From Bacteriovorax stolpii (GTDB taxonomy: Bacteria; Bdellovibrionota; Bacteriovoracia; Bacteriovoracales; Bacteriovoracaceae), in assembly GCA_945883845.1 (NCBI GenBank), contig CAMCYI010000003.1:1-64000 (forward strand): a DNA stretch of 64,000 bases, written 5' to 3'. A program made the position numbers and the translations under genes. Positions 23,431 through 33,005 of this stretch are shown here, piece by piece. Position 1 is the first letter of the stretch, and each line of letters begins with the position of its first letter. The notes under the pieces were generated by a model. That model did no database searches. It was not told the DNA's origin and was given only the letters and a program-made list of their open reading frames with translations.

Positions 23431-25542
23431 ATGAAACTCATGCTTGGCCTTTTCCTTCTCACATCGTTGAGTGCTGGTGCCCAGACTTTCACTTACCAAT
23501 CAGGAATTTCAGCTGCCGACAAGGCCATCCTTCAAAACGAATTGGGCGACATCCTGAGTACACTTCCACAAAAATTTAAATCAGGGCTTCCAGCTTCGGT
23601 AAAAATCAATCTTTCTTCTTTCGGTGATAAAACTTCTGAAATCCCTTCTGATCTCTGTGACGCAGAACCTGAACAGAAAACAGCGACGAAAAGAAGTTTC
23701 ACTTATGGCAAATATCAGAAGCTTGATCGCTCACTAACATTAAATTCAGCATTGGTAAGAGAATTTTCAAGGGGAAAGAATTCTTCAACGAAGATCTCAT
23801 GCCAGCATGGCTCACTGTTTGAACAGGCACGTGCGACGATCATTCACGAGCTTGGTCATGCGTTTGATATGAATAATGGTTCTCCTTCTCAGAAAGGTGA
23901 CTTCGCCAACATCGCTGGTTTCAAGAACAGCAAGATTCACACTTTCCGCATTAACGATGATCCGATGAGGTCACCAGATGAGTATGAATTCAAGAATACT
24001 GAAGAAGCCTTTGCGATTAACCTAGAATACTTCGTCATGGACGAAGAGTTCAGTTGTCGTCGTCCGGTCATGTTCTCTTATTACAAGAAGCTTCTTGGTA
24101 CTGATCCATTTCCTTCAAAGAATTGTCAGGTCAATCGTACTTTGATGCTCACATCTCAACTGGGAATGTTACCGGTAACCGTTGATCCTGAACGCGTTTA
24201 TCGCATCGACTATCTCATGGCCGCTCCTGGCCGGGATATGTCTTCGGGCTTCGGACACTCTATGTATCGCATCGTCATGTGTGCCCCTGATTACATCGAC
24301 CCGGTAACTGCTAAGACCATAGCAGGAACTCCCATGGGGGAAAAATGTCTGAAGGATAAACTTTTTCATTCCGTCGTCAGCTACCGCGCCAATAACCAGG
24401 ATGCCACTCTCAATTACTTCAAGGGAATTTTTGGCGGCTATCCTTCTCAGCTCTTCCTTTTGAGCTTCGCTGATGTTCTCGAGGAATACAACCGCACAGA
24501 ACTTCGTGATGTGACTGCTTACCCGATGAAATTCACACGCCCTCAGATTGTTGATTTCCTGAACCGTGTATCAGAAGAGCATTGGGGTTACCGCGGCTCT
24601 TATAAATTTGTAACGAATAACTGTGCGACTGAATCTTTGCGCATTATTAAAAATACTGTCGCGGAATCGAGAAATGAACAGGGGATTGCCCCACGCCTGT
24701 TACCAACTTTGACTCCGGTCGGACTCCGCCACCTTCTGACAACTTCCGGCCTTATTGATCAGAATGATCCTGCCATTGAAACATATAAGGCCCGCACCGA
24801 TTATCTGATTGCTGCTTACTCCCTTGCATACGGATACCAGAAGAAGAAAGTGAAGGCCGACAATGAGGCACTCTCGAACTTCGTCCTGAACTCAAAATTT
24901 GAAACACGCAAAGATGCATTCGTGAAAACTCTCGCTCTTTCTTCTTCATCGGCCCACGATCAGGCATCACTTCTCGGTCAGAAAAATCTGATGACAAAAC
25001 TTGCTTCGTTCTCAATCCTTGAACAACAGATCATCCGGGTGAAGGCAGGCATGCTTAAAAAGAAACTCGCAGAAATGGCGACTGATAAAAAAATGCAGGC
25101 AGCTCACCCTGAACTTGCTCTCCTGAAAAAAACGGAAACTTCACGTGTATCGATCGATGCACTTAGTTCTCGTGGATACGGTATCCCTCTGAGCTCTGAG
25201 CTCGCAACTCAAAATGAAGTTGTTAAAAATGTGGAAGAAACCCGCTCAATGATCGAAGAATCACAAAAAATCCTCGAAGCTATTCTTCCTCAGGATACAA
25301 AAGAGATCAGAGAACTCGCTGATCATCTGAATGAGATGAACGTGAAAGCACTGGACCTCAGACGTGTCTTCAAGTCTTCACTTGATCAGTACATTGAAAG
25401 TGCTATCAGGTCCCTGAAGCAGTCGAGGCCTGAGCTTCTGTCTTCCGGAATTGCAGAAATTCGTAAGGCCCTGGGTTCAGATCTTGTGACAGTGAAAGAA
25501 ATTGCAGACGATAAAATAGTGAAATTGTGGGAGACACTTTAA
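23431..25542 (+). CDS. Secreted zincin metallopeptidase fused to DUF4105-type domain
   Basis: The 703-aa protein has a signal peptide (1-17). The first domain (about 20-260) holds HELGH (139-143) followed by AFDMN, a zinc-metallopeptidase site of the gluzincin/metzincin-like type. The central part (about 250-430) matches the DUF4105 pattern, with GFGHSMYRIV and, later, a NNCATESL motif containing a conserved Cys. DUF4105 proteins are membrane-associated or periplasmic with papain-like Cys-His character. The C-terminal 270 residues are Lys/Glu-rich helices. A protein with two hydrolase-like domains in one chain is plausible for prey digestion. AGGA precedes the ATG. Confidence 0.72.
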   Translation: MKLMLGLFLLTSLSAGAQTFTYQSGISAADKAILQNELGDILSTLPQKFKSGLPASVKINLSSFGDKTSEIPSDLCDAEPEQKTATKRSFTYGKYQKLDRSLTLNSALVREFSRGKNSSTKISCQHGSLFEQARATIIHELGHAFDMNNGSPSQKGDFANIAGFKNSKIHTFRINDDPMRSPDEYEFKNTEEAFAINLEYFVMDEEFSCRRPVMFSYYKKLLGTDPFPSKNCQVNRTLMLTSQLGMLPVTVDPERVYRIDYLMAAPGRDMSSGFGHSMYRIVMCAPDYIDPVTAKTIAGTPMGEKCLKDKLFHSVVSYRANNQDATLNYFKGIFGGYPSQLFLLSFADVLEEYNRTELRDVTAYPMKFTRPQIVDFLNRVSEEHWGYRGSYKFVTNNCATESLRIIKNTVAESRNEQGIAPRLLPTLTPVGLRHLLTTSGLIDQNDPAIETYKARTDYLIAAYSLAYGYQKKKVKADNEALSNFVLNSKFETRKDAFVKTLALSSSSAHDQASLLGQKNLMTKLASFSILEQQIIRVKAGMLKKKLAEMATDKKMQAAHPELALLKKTETSRVSIDALSSRGYGIPLSSELATQNEVVKNVEETRSMIEESQKILEAILPQDTKEIRELADHLNEMNVKALDLRRVFKSSLDQYIESAIRSLKQSRPELLSSGIAEIRKALGSDLVTVKEIADDKIVKLWETL

Positions 25543-25607
25543 GAATGGAGGGAAGGGCCGTAATCTTTATAATGCATATGGTTATTAATGATTTTTTCTC
25601 GTATAAC

Positions 25608-25631
25608 ATCTCCACCAAACAAACAGGAGAT
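25608..25631 (+). promoter_or_regulatory. Hairpin that sequesters the ribosome-binding site
   Basis: ATCTCC (25608-25613) can pair with GGAGAT (25626-25631), which contains the ribosome-binding site of the 116-aa protein gene. The loop is 12 nt, A/C-rich and unstructured. A TATAAC box lies immediately upstream (25602-25607). The weak stem could give temperature- or factor-dependent translation. Confidence 0.35.
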
Positions 25632-25636
25632 TTATA

Positions 25637-25987
25637 ATGAAAGCACTTTTCTCGATGATTTTTGCCGTTTCTTTGATCTGCGCTCCAGCGCAAAAAGCTG
25701 AAGCTTCTGATATCGCGACTTCAGTGGTAGTCGGTATCGTTGTCTCTCAATATGTCGGTACACTTGCTGGTGTTGCTGCTTCTCTGGTACTTGCTGGTTC
25801 AGCAATCGCTATCCACTCTGCAGGTAAAGAAGCTGTTGCTCAAGCTGCTCAGAACGACATCCAGGACTTCATTGCAACAGGTAACATGTCTCTCGCTCTC
25901 GAGAACTCAATCAACGGCATTCAAGCTGAAGACGAAAGCATCTCTGAAGAAGAAGCGATCGACCTGATTCTCGCAGCTGTTCAATAA
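25637..25987 (+). CDS. Small exported protein with Gly/Ala-rich membrane-like segment
   Basis: The 116-aa precursor has a signal peptide (cleavage near AEA|S, residue 23). A hydrophobic Val/Ala/Gly/Ser segment at about 28-60 could be a transmembrane or membrane-inserting helical pair, and an acidic helical tail follows. I do not recognise it. Codon use is strongly biased (GCT, GTT, CTG/CTC, CAG), and the gene has its own promoter-like box and a strong terminator, so it is likely an abundant protein. A holin-, pilin- or pore-like role would be a guess. Confidence 0.65.
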   Translation: MKALFSMIFAVSLICAPAQKAEASDIATSVVVGIVVSQYVGTLAGVAASLVLAGSAIAIHSAGKEAVAQAAQNDIQDFIATGNMSLALENSINGIQAEDESISEEEAIDLILAAVQ

Positions 25988-25999
25988 GACTTTTTAAGG

Positions 26000-26026
26000 G
26001 CCACCGAAAGGTGGCCTTTTTTTTTA
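26000..26026 (+). terminator. Intrinsic terminator
   Basis: GGCCACC-GAAA-GGTGGCC (26000-26017), a 7-bp stem with a GNRA tetraloop, is followed by nine T. It lies 12 nt after the small exported protein gene. Confidence 0.92.
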
Positions 26027-26087
26027 CCTTTTTACAGGTCTTGGGTCTTTTTCAGGTCGTCATCCCGCTTTCTGTTATCATTTTTAA

Positions 26088-27584
26088 ATGAAGTTTTTAT
26101 TTGTCCTCTCATTCCTTATGCTCTCTCTGGGCCTTTCGGCCCAGATTGAATTCCTTGATACCCAGAACACAATCAGTGCGCCCTTTCAGATGCCCATTCG
26201 TATTTCCATGGGTGGGAAGTTTTATATATTTAAATCACCGGATGAGATCATGTTGGGCCCGACTGTGGCGCTTGCGTATTCAAGAAAACATGCTCAGTAC
26301 AATCTTCCGCAGGAAATCCACGGCAACGATGATTTGATTTCGCAGCAGAAAACTCAGTCACCCTGGATTCAGATCACCCGTCAAAGATACGATGGTGGTT
26401 TGGGTCTCGCCGCTGTCGTTGCCAATGGCTTTAACTTTGGACTTTTGCCGTTTAAGGGGGCCAAGCAGGTTCTTGTGAAAATGAAAAACAGCAAGGACGA
26501 GAGAGTTGCCTTGAACTATTCAATTCCCCGCGATCTCTCGACCATCAAGGACTGGAGAATCGGTGACCAGGGAACTTATCAGACTTACGGCGGAGTTGAG
26601 GCCATGGTGGCCGGCGGAGTAGGATTTGTTAACCTCGCACGTGTGACTTTCGGCTTCCAGAACCAGTTTATCGTCTCTCTGAAGAAGATCTCAGATGCGA
26701 AAGTTGCATTCTACATCACTGAAGAAAATATAAAGCGCTCAACGTCCTATCTCGGGCCCATGGTGGCGAAGGTCAGCTATGAGTATTACAACGGAAAACG
26801 GTTTGAGAGTGAGTTTACACTCGATATTGCCGATGCTTTCCACAACGAGCTTTACCAGAAAGGCCTTAAGGGCAAAATCATCGACCTCCAGACTGCCCTC
26901 AACGAGAAACGGCAGAAAGTTTCCTGGGTGGGACACAACAGTTCATATTTCATCGGCATACCTTACGTCATCGCCCGTACAGAAGGTCAGGGTACGTATC
27001 AAGTCAACACTGATGGGGAGGACTCCGAGGTGAACGTCAAATTCCGCGAGAACACTGGTTTTCTCACGACGAGCGGCGACCATCGCAGGTTGGTCTACCG
27101 GACAGATAACGGAATCTTTCTTTTCTGGAGCAGTGAAATGAAGAAGGCCCATGGTAAAGTCATGGAGAAATATTTTTTCCGATTGGGGAGAGCATTCGGT
27201 GCAAAACCATTCATGAGAGAAATGCCCCGCGGGAAATATGGAAATGTCATGACCCAGCTTGGGATGATTTTCACGCGGAATGAAATTGAAGGAATGAAGA
27301 ACCTTGAGGCAATAACTCTTGAGGGAGAACTTAAACTTCAATGTGAAATTTTAAAAGAAGACTGTGTCAGGTCGAAGAAGAGACGATCTATCATGAGAGA
27401 ACACGTCGCTATTATGTCGCAAACCTGGCAGCAACAGAGTATTAATTTCGGCAAATTTTTAATGCTGAATCCGCCACTCGTTCGCGCACTAATTAAGCTG
27501 AGCGGTTTCAAGAAAGAGCTCTACTTCAAGTTCCTGAATGATACTTATCAATCAGTGGAAGGACTGGCCTCAATCGAGCCTTAA
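26088..27584 (+). CDS. Secreted protein of unknown function
   Basis: The 498-aa protein has a signal peptide (cleavage after LSA, residue 18) and a long strand-rich body with many Tyr, Phe and Gly, without further hydrophobic helices. No catalytic motif is recognisable. Two Cys near residue 422 (CEILKEDC) may form a disulfide in the helical C-terminal part. It could be a periplasmic or extracellular beta-rich protein. Its 3' end overlaps the convergent GNAT gene by 59 nt, the longest convergent overlap in the window. Confidence 0.65.
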   Translation: MKFLFVLSFLMLSLGLSAQIEFLDTQNTISAPFQMPIRISMGGKFYIFKSPDEIMLGPTVALAYSRKHAQYNLPQEIHGNDDLISQQKTQSPWIQITRQRYDGGLGLAAVVANGFNFGLLPFKGAKQVLVKMKNSKDERVALNYSIPRDLSTIKDWRIGDQGTYQTYGGVEAMVAGGVGFVNLARVTFGFQNQFIVSLKKISDAKVAFYITEENIKRSTSYLGPMVAKVSYEYYNGKRFESEFTLDIADAFHNELYQKGLKGKIIDLQTALNEKRQKVSWVGHNSSYFIGIPYVIARTEGQGTYQVNTDGEDSEVNVKFRENTGFLTTSGDHRRLVYRTDNGIFLFWSSEMKKAHGKVMEKYFFRLGRAFGAKPFMREMPRGKYGNVMTQLGMIFTRNEIEGMKNLEAITLEGELKLQCEILKEDCVRSKKRRSIMREHVAIMSQTWQQQSINFGKFLMLNPPLVRALIKLSGFKKELYFKFLNDTYQSVEGLASIEP

Positions 27585-28122
27585 TTTCATCTTCTGCATT
27601 TTTATTCAGCTTCAATGTATGTTGCACATAATCCCGGTCACGCTCACCAGGCGTTGGTACACCTTTTTTTCTAATGAGTCTTTCAATGGCCACATTCTGT
27701 GGACTATGAGTGAAGGTGATATTCTCGATGTTTCTCTCAAGAGCCGCGAGTATGATCAGGTCTAGTAGGAGAGAACCGATGCCCTGCTTTTGATAGGAGT
27801 CAATAATCGTTATCGCCACTTCGGCTGTCTTTGGATCATCCTTGGATTTGACGAGTCGGATAATCGCTACACCTTTTTTTTCTTCACCAACTTCTTCTAC
27901 ACCCAAAGCGTAGTGATTTTTGCCGTCAAGATCAGTGAGATAGATAAGTTCTCTTTCTGAAAATCCACTTTTAATACCCAGAAATCTGTTACGGATGGAC
28001 TCAGGAGACATAAGCTTCAGGCCATCTGAAATCTGCTTTTTGTTATGAGGGAGAACAGAACCCATTCTGAGGTTTCTGCCGTTGTGTTGAATCTGACTTT
28101 CGAAATCCGGTGAAAAAAACAT
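27526..28122 (-). CDS. GNAT-family N-acetyltransferase
   Basis: The 198-aa protein shows the acetyl-CoA loop QKQGIGSLLL (about 112-121, the Q/R-x-x-G-x-G pattern) after the strand EVAITIID. It ends the fold with NVAIERLIRKKG. The arrangement recalls GNAT domains of Pat-type protein acetyltransferases and other small GNATs. The acceptor (protein lysine or small molecule) is unknown. It is cytoplasmic. The final part of the coding sequence is antisense to the end of the neighbouring exoprotein gene. Confidence 0.8.
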   Translation of the reverse strand: MFFSPDFESQIQHNGRNLRMGSVLPHNKKQISDGLKLMSPESIRNRFLGIKSGFSERELIYLTDLDGKNHYALGVEEVGEEKKGVAIIRLVKSKDDPKTAEVAITIIDSYQKQGIGSLLLDLIILAALERNIENITFTHSPQNVAIERLIRKKGVPTPGERDRDYVQHTLKLNKNAEDEIKARLRPVLPLIDKYHSGT

Positions 28123-28317
28123 GTTTTATCCTAAGGCCTTGGCAGCCGAATGACAAAAAGTGTTGGCACTCTGCCTAGTTGCCTGAGTTCTCAAGAGTGA
28201 CGTTCTAAGTCTCAGGTCTCTGATTTTTCTCATCTTTTGGTAGTAATCTACCGAAATGGTTTAGGAGAGGGATTTGTGTCCCTGAAACTTATCTGATTCG
28301 ATTTAAGAAAGGATTTA

Positions 28318-31116
28318 ATGACGAGGAGAAATTTCTTCTCACTTTCACGCCTTGTTACCTCCACCGCTATCGGTGGCATCCTTCTTTTCTCCCAGATTTC
28401 ATTCGCGCAGCTTTCACTTCCTCAGCAGGCGGCGATCGTTTGTAATGACGATGTGACTGATGCGATCAAGGCCGTGACAGAACCTCTAAATCCATGTCTC
28501 ATGGGCCGCATACCTGGGACAACAGCAGAAGAAACATTAGCTCAGGATAATCAAAGATGCGCCTGTATTCGTCAAAGTCATCTCAATGATACGATTACGG
28601 AGACGGCCAACTCTCTCAACGTCCCGACCATTCGCGAAAGCATCGAGTACCTGAACCGGTATCTCGTTTCTCTCCGTAACGAAATGTTCATGCAATCGAT
28701 GGCACTGTTCTCGGATCCGAATCAAGTCAACATCGGTCTGAACGTTTTCAATGGTGGAAGCAGTGTTGCGGTGATTGAAACTTACATCGCAAGAACTCGG
28801 GAATCAGTAACTTCAAGTCCTGGTTACAGGAATCTACCTCCTGCAGAGAAAGTCGAAGTAGATAGGGTACTCGCATCTCTATCTGTTCCGGAGCTTCGCC
28901 CGGAGATTGCATACTACAACAAGATTCCTCCGGAGAATTCTGCCACTCAGTGTGTGACCTACATGGAATACTTCACTCACAAACAGATTCCGTCTGATAA
29001 CGATTTCTACATGGCGATCCGTGACCTCGGCACTTACAATCCAGAAGAGTGGAGCATTCCGAGCATCCTGACTGCGATGGAAGGAGCAAGTCCCGAAGAA
29101 AGTACGAAGCTCGCCGCACGCCTGGATTTCCTTCACAGAAATCCTATCTACAATGCGATTTTTTCCGCTGCCCCTAATGCTGATGTTTCTGCAGAGACCA
29201 TCAGGCAGAGACAGGAGGGCCTCTTCAGGATCATTAAAAACCTTGCTCCGGCAAATGCAAGCTGCGCCCGGGCTCCAAGCGGTTGCTGGGATCAGGCCAT
29301 CGATAACGGAACTTTTGATCGGTTCAGAACTGATTCCGCGAATTTCATAACGACGGATCCGGTAGTCCATGACATTGTGGCGGCATCAGGTTCGAAGAGC
29401 ATGGATACGCGCCTCAATGCATTTCTCAATCAACAACCTGTGACCGAACGAATCCAGGTCGGAAGCAGCAATGAATATTTCGAGCGCTTCAAGCAATCGT
29501 CGTTTGAGACGACTTGTAATTCACCAAATCCACCGACGAGTTGCTATGAAGATTTTTCTGTTCGCTGTGATGCGATTGGAACGATACTTGCCAGTAGACC
29601 GGCACAATCTTCAAGTCAAAGGGCGGCCAACGTCAATGTCGGAACACCAAGCGACAGATCTAAACTCATGACAATGCGATTTGTGAACGATGTGGCAGGA
29701 GACTCGACATCGAACGTGGATTTCCTTTCTCTCAACAACGATATTTGCACTGAGCGCTACCAGAATGCGGACGGTGTTTCGATGAACTATTTTGAATATC
29801 GCCGTCAGCGTTGCGAAGGTCAGCAACGTGATCCACTGTGTGGTAACCGTGCCCAAATGCTCGGGAACTTTTTGATGGAATTCAGGAGCGGCGGTGATGA
29901 TAAAGGTGCGAACTATCGTCGAGGATTTGCGCACTTCCTTGGAGCTGTTGAATACGCTGATGTAACTCCGGAACAAATCCGCACTGCAAGTAGAAACAGA
30001 CTCACTCCGAGAGAGATCCGCGCACAGAACGGTGGACGCTACCCGACAATCACTCCATCCGGTCAGATTGTCAGACCAGCTGGTGCAACATCAGTGGCAT
30101 CGTCTTCGAGTAAGGGTGGCCCAAGCTCAGGTTCAACAGCACAACTCTCGCGCGGGCCCGCTTCAGTTGGCGCAGCTTCTGATCTTGCAGCTCCTAAAGG
30201 CAGAGGCTTCGAGCCTTCTTCATTCCGTCCAACCGAAAGTTCTTCACCATATAGTCCTACAAATCCTCTGAGACCGACTTCGACGACCTTCGGTCGAAGT
30301 GAGCAATCATCACCGGAACTCGCCAGAGATCAGATAACTCCGCTGGAGAGATCACAAAGATCTGCTGACCCTAGAGAACCTTCTTCTGAAGATGATCAGA
30401 ATCGTGATGACGTTCCCGTCAGAAACGGTGGCGGATCTGGTTCATCCGGAATCTCATCAGCAGCAAATGTTGGTGGTGGTGGTGGTTCAAGTTTAAGCGG
30501 AGCTTTGTCTTTAGGAGACGCACGCTCTTCAGGTCTCACCAGACTTGCAAGAAGAAGCTCTGCCTTTGATCGCGCACTTCTCGATACCAAATACAGCACG
30601 ACTTCGCAGTTGATCACGCCTAGACCTTCAAGTGCAGCTCTCGCCGGACTAGAAGCAGTAGCTGGCCCCACACGAATTGAAATCGATCTCTCTAATGAAG
30701 CACTTCTTCTCATGGTTATGAATCCAGACAGGATCCAGAGCGATCCGGAAGTCCTTCGTCTGATTCAGGAAAGTAATGCGCCCGTCGTAAGAATTGAATG
30801 TGTCAGTGTTGCGGGTGACCGTGAAGTCTTCTTCGTTGATAAACGTGCTGGCGGAATGATCATCACTCGTAAGCCAACAGTCGCAAGTGGCAGCATGGCG
30901 ATTTCGTATGACATGAATGTAACCAGAGATGTCTATAATTACCTCAGACGTGCGCCGAGTGGCCTGAATACTCAGCCTGAAGTTGTCGATGCTATCCGCA
31001 GAGATCCGGCCTCAGTTGTTCGCATTAACGTCCGCCATCCAGAAGGTCGTTCAGATCTTTCCGTCTACGCTACTAAACGCAACGGAACGATTAACTTCTC
31101 GATCCTTCCTCCCTAA
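28318..31116 (+). CDS. Large secreted modular protein, unknown function
   Basis: This 932-aa protein has a long signal peptide (cleavage near SFA|Q, residue 30). Residues about 35-570 form a helical, moderately Cys-rich region. Residues about 575-760 are a low-complexity Ser/Pro/Gly/Arg linker. The C-terminal 160 residues form a duplicated module. The two copies share P-E-V-(L/V)-x3-I-x4-A-x-VVRI and then a strand and a KR turn, at about 798-840 and 877-920. The organisation suggests a surface or secreted adaptor with two small alpha/beta domains on a flexible stalk. I do not recognise the family. AAAGGA precedes the ATG, and a 6-codon GTG mini-frame with its own ribosome-binding site lies just upstream. 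Confidence 0.7.
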   Translation: MTRRNFFSLSRLVTSTAIGGILLFSQISFAQLSLPQQAAIVCNDDVTDAIKAVTEPLNPCLMGRIPGTTAEETLAQDNQRCACIRQSHLNDTITETANSLNVPTIRESIEYLNRYLVSLRNEMFMQSMALFSDPNQVNIGLNVFNGGSSVAVIETYIARTRESVTSSPGYRNLPPAEKVEVDRVLASLSVPELRPEIAYYNKIPPENSATQCVTYMEYFTHKQIPSDNDFYMAIRDLGTYNPEEWSIPSILTAMEGASPEESTKLAARLDFLHRNPIYNAIFSAAPNADVSAETIRQRQEGLFRIIKNLAPANASCARAPSGCWDQAIDNGTFDRFRTDSANFITTDPVVHDIVAASGSKSMDTRLNAFLNQQPVTERIQVGSSNEYFERFKQSSFETTCNSPNPPTSCYEDFSVRCDAIGTILASRPAQSSSQRAANVNVGTPSDRSKLMTMRFVNDVAGDSTSNVDFLSLNNDICTERYQNADGVSMNYFEYRRQRCEGQQRDPLCGNRAQMLGNFLMEFRSGGDDKGANYRRGFAHFLGAVEYADVTPEQIRTASRNRLTPREIRAQNGGRYPTITPSGQIVRPAGATSVASSSSKGGPSSGSTAQLSRGPASVGAASDLAAPKGRGFEPSSFRPTESSSPYSPTNPLRPTSTTFGRSEQSSPELARDQITPLERSQRSADPREPSSEDDQNRDDVPVRNGGGSGSSGISSAANVGGGGGSSLSGALSLGDARSSGLTRLARRSSAFDRALLDTKYSTTSQLITPRPSSAALAGLEAVAGPTRIEIDLSNEALLLMVMNPDRIQSDPEVLRLIQESNAPVVRIECVSVAGDREVFFVDKRAGGMIITRKPTVASGSMAISYDMNVTRDVYNYLRRAPSGLNTQPEVVDAIRRDPASVVRINVRHPEGRSDLSVYATKRNGTINFSILPP

Positions 31117-32864
31117 GCCTCTGCAAACGTGCGTTTTGCCCTTTGAAGTTTCTCGTATGAAGTAAGAAGCTTCTGGTGCATTTCAAATCCCTTCAGCGTT
31201 GTATCAGACTCATGGAGACCATCGAACTTCTCAAAGCCGTGAAGAATGTTTTGTGCCTTATCCAGGACCTTCTTGCCGTAGAGCTTTTCGACCGTAGGTA
31301 AGAACTCATTCACGTTCATGTCATCGTCCATCTCGATCTGGAGAAGAGTCGAGAGGCAAAGGTACTGAAGTTTTCTTTCTTCGGTCAACGGAGCAAAGTG
31401 AAGGCACCAGTCAACACTTGCACGGGCCGCTTCGTAGTTCTTCGCCGCGAGAGCAATCATCGCCTTGAATTCACCAAAGCGCAGGCCGGCCCAAGGTGTT
31501 TCAGCATCAGGAATCACGCCGATTCCATGAGCGACGAGGAGCATGTCATCAAAACTTTTTTCTTCAAGTTTCTCATGAAGCTCCATCAGCTCTTCACTTC
31601 CGAGTTCGTGAACATTCAGGATGTCTGCACGTACGTCAGCGCCGGCATTATTGTTGTCCCAGGCAAGATCCTCAGGTTGATAAATTTCCGACATCCCAGG
31701 AACATGAATGCGACATCCATAAACAGAGAGATGTTCGAAGTCCATGATGTAGACGTCTTTTTCCATTTCATGAAAAATATTGATGAGAGTATTAAATTCA
31801 TCTTGTGTCGTCGGTTTACCAAAATTCCAGTCAGCGAATTCGTAGTCAGCAGTTTCCTTGAAAAAGCTCCAATGGATTAAGCCGTTTGAATCAATGAAAT
31901 GCGCTTCAAGGTTCAAATGATCTTTGACGTCTTCAAGTTCAAAACTCGGTGGGGAGAAGACATCGAGCTGATCAAGATTCCGGCCCTGAAGGAGTTCAGT
32001 AAGAGTGCGCTCAAGGGCCACCTGAAATTTCGGATGTGCGCCGAAAGAGGCGAACACTGTCCCTTCCTGAGGATTCAGGAGAGTGACGTTGATCACCGGA
32101 TATTTTCCACCGAGGGAAGCATCCTTACATACGATCGGGTATCCATGAGACTCGAGTTCCTTGATCGCCTCAACGACTTTTGGAAAACGATTGAGAACCT
32201 CATCCGGTATTGTAGGGAGAGAAATTCCTTCAGCGAGAATTTTATTTTTAATCGAACGCTCAAAAATTTCAGATAAGGCCTGAACGCGAGCTTCAGTCTT
32301 TGTGTTACCGGCAGACATTCCGTTGGAAACATAAAGGTTACCTATGATGTTCATCGGGATGTAGGTCGTCTGCAGATCTCTCTGACGGACGTAAGGTAGT
32401 GCACAGATTCCGCGCTCGAAGTTGCCGGAATTCGTATCGACAAGCTGTGTAGGAAGAAGTGCACGCTCAGGATCGTAGTAATCCCAAAGTGCTTCATTCA
32501 TCAGACCATCAGGCATTTTCTCATCTTTATATTCAAACCATTTTTCCTGCGGATAGTGAACGAACGCGGAATTGGCGACGTGATCTCCAAGATAGAAATC
32601 TGCAAAAAAGTAATTGCAGTTCAGACGTTCAAAAAATTCACCAAGAGCACTTGCGAGGGCCGCATCTTTGGTGACACCTTTGCCGTTGGTAAAAAGAAAC
32701 GGGCAATAGCGATCACGGATGTGAACTGACCAGACGTTCGGAACGGGATTGAGCCACGAGGCCTCTTCCACATCAAATCCGGCATCCAGAAGAAGGGAGC
32801 GCAGTCTTTGAATGGTCTCTTCCAGGGGAGCATCTTTGCCCATGATCATGGTTTTCTCAGTCAT
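31113..32864 (-). CDS. ycaO: YcaO protein (E. coli YcaO-type, ATP-dependent cyclodehydratase family)
   Basis: The 583-aa protein is close to E. coli YcaO in length and in diagnostic segments (EEASWLNPVPNVWSVHIRD, TNGKGVTKDAALASALGE, NYFFADFYLG). The N-terminal YcaO domain carries the Glu-rich ATP-binding face. The C-terminal region has TPR-like helices, as in E. coli. In E. coli the protein assists RimO in beta-methylthiolation of ribosomal protein S12 Asp. It is not the RiPP-cluster type and there are no precursor-peptide genes nearby. It shares a CTAA stop overlap with the convergent 932-aa exoprotein gene. Confidence 0.92.
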   Translation of the reverse strand: MTEKTMIMGKDAPLEETIQRLRSLLLDAGFDVEEASWLNPVPNVWSVHIRDRYCPFLFTNGKGVTKDAALASALGEFFERLNCNYFFADFYLGDHVANSAFVHYPQEKWFEYKDEKMPDGLMNEALWDYYDPERALLPTQLVDTNSGNFERGICALPYVRQRDLQTTYIPMNIIGNLYVSNGMSAGNTKTEARVQALSEIFERSIKNKILAEGISLPTIPDEVLNRFPKVVEAIKELESHGYPIVCKDASLGGKYPVINVTLLNPQEGTVFASFGAHPKFQVALERTLTELLQGRNLDQLDVFSPPSFELEDVKDHLNLEAHFIDSNGLIHWSFFKETADYEFADWNFGKPTTQDEFNTLINIFHEMEKDVYIMDFEHLSVYGCRIHVPGMSEIYQPEDLAWDNNNAGADVRADILNVHELGSEELMELHEKLEEKSFDDMLLVAHGIGVIPDAETPWAGLRFGEFKAMIALAAKNYEAARASVDWCLHFAPLTEERKLQYLCLSTLLQIEMDDDMNVNEFLPTVEKLYGKKVLDKAQNILHGFEKFDGLHESDTTLKGFEMHQKLLTSYEKLQRAKRTFAEA

Positions 32865-33005
32865 ATATACCTCGTGTTAGGGCACGGATATCTCATGGCC
32901 GCATACTTAAGTCCATAGAATCCCAATCACGGAGGGCCTGTAAAAAACTCAAGGACGGACAGAAATCCGTAGAATTCACGAATCCGGAGGGCTAAAAACT
33001 CATTC

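Noticed and set aside
28276..28296. Six-codon GTG mini-frame with AGGAGAGG upstream, 21 nt before the 932-aa gene
   Set aside because: It could be a leader peptide, but it has no regulatory codons or attenuator hairpin, so chance is more likely.
31113..32864. YcaO as part of a peptide natural-product (RiPP) cluster
   Set aside because: The protein matches the E. coli YcaO type in length and sequence, and no precursor peptide, transporter or partner enzyme lies nearby.
32925..33004. Imperfect direct repeat (GGAGGGC..TAAAAAACTCA) before the S1-type protease
   Set aside because: Two copies of about 20 nt are visible, but there is no third copy, defined spacing to a promoter or clear symmetry, so I do not call a regulatory element.
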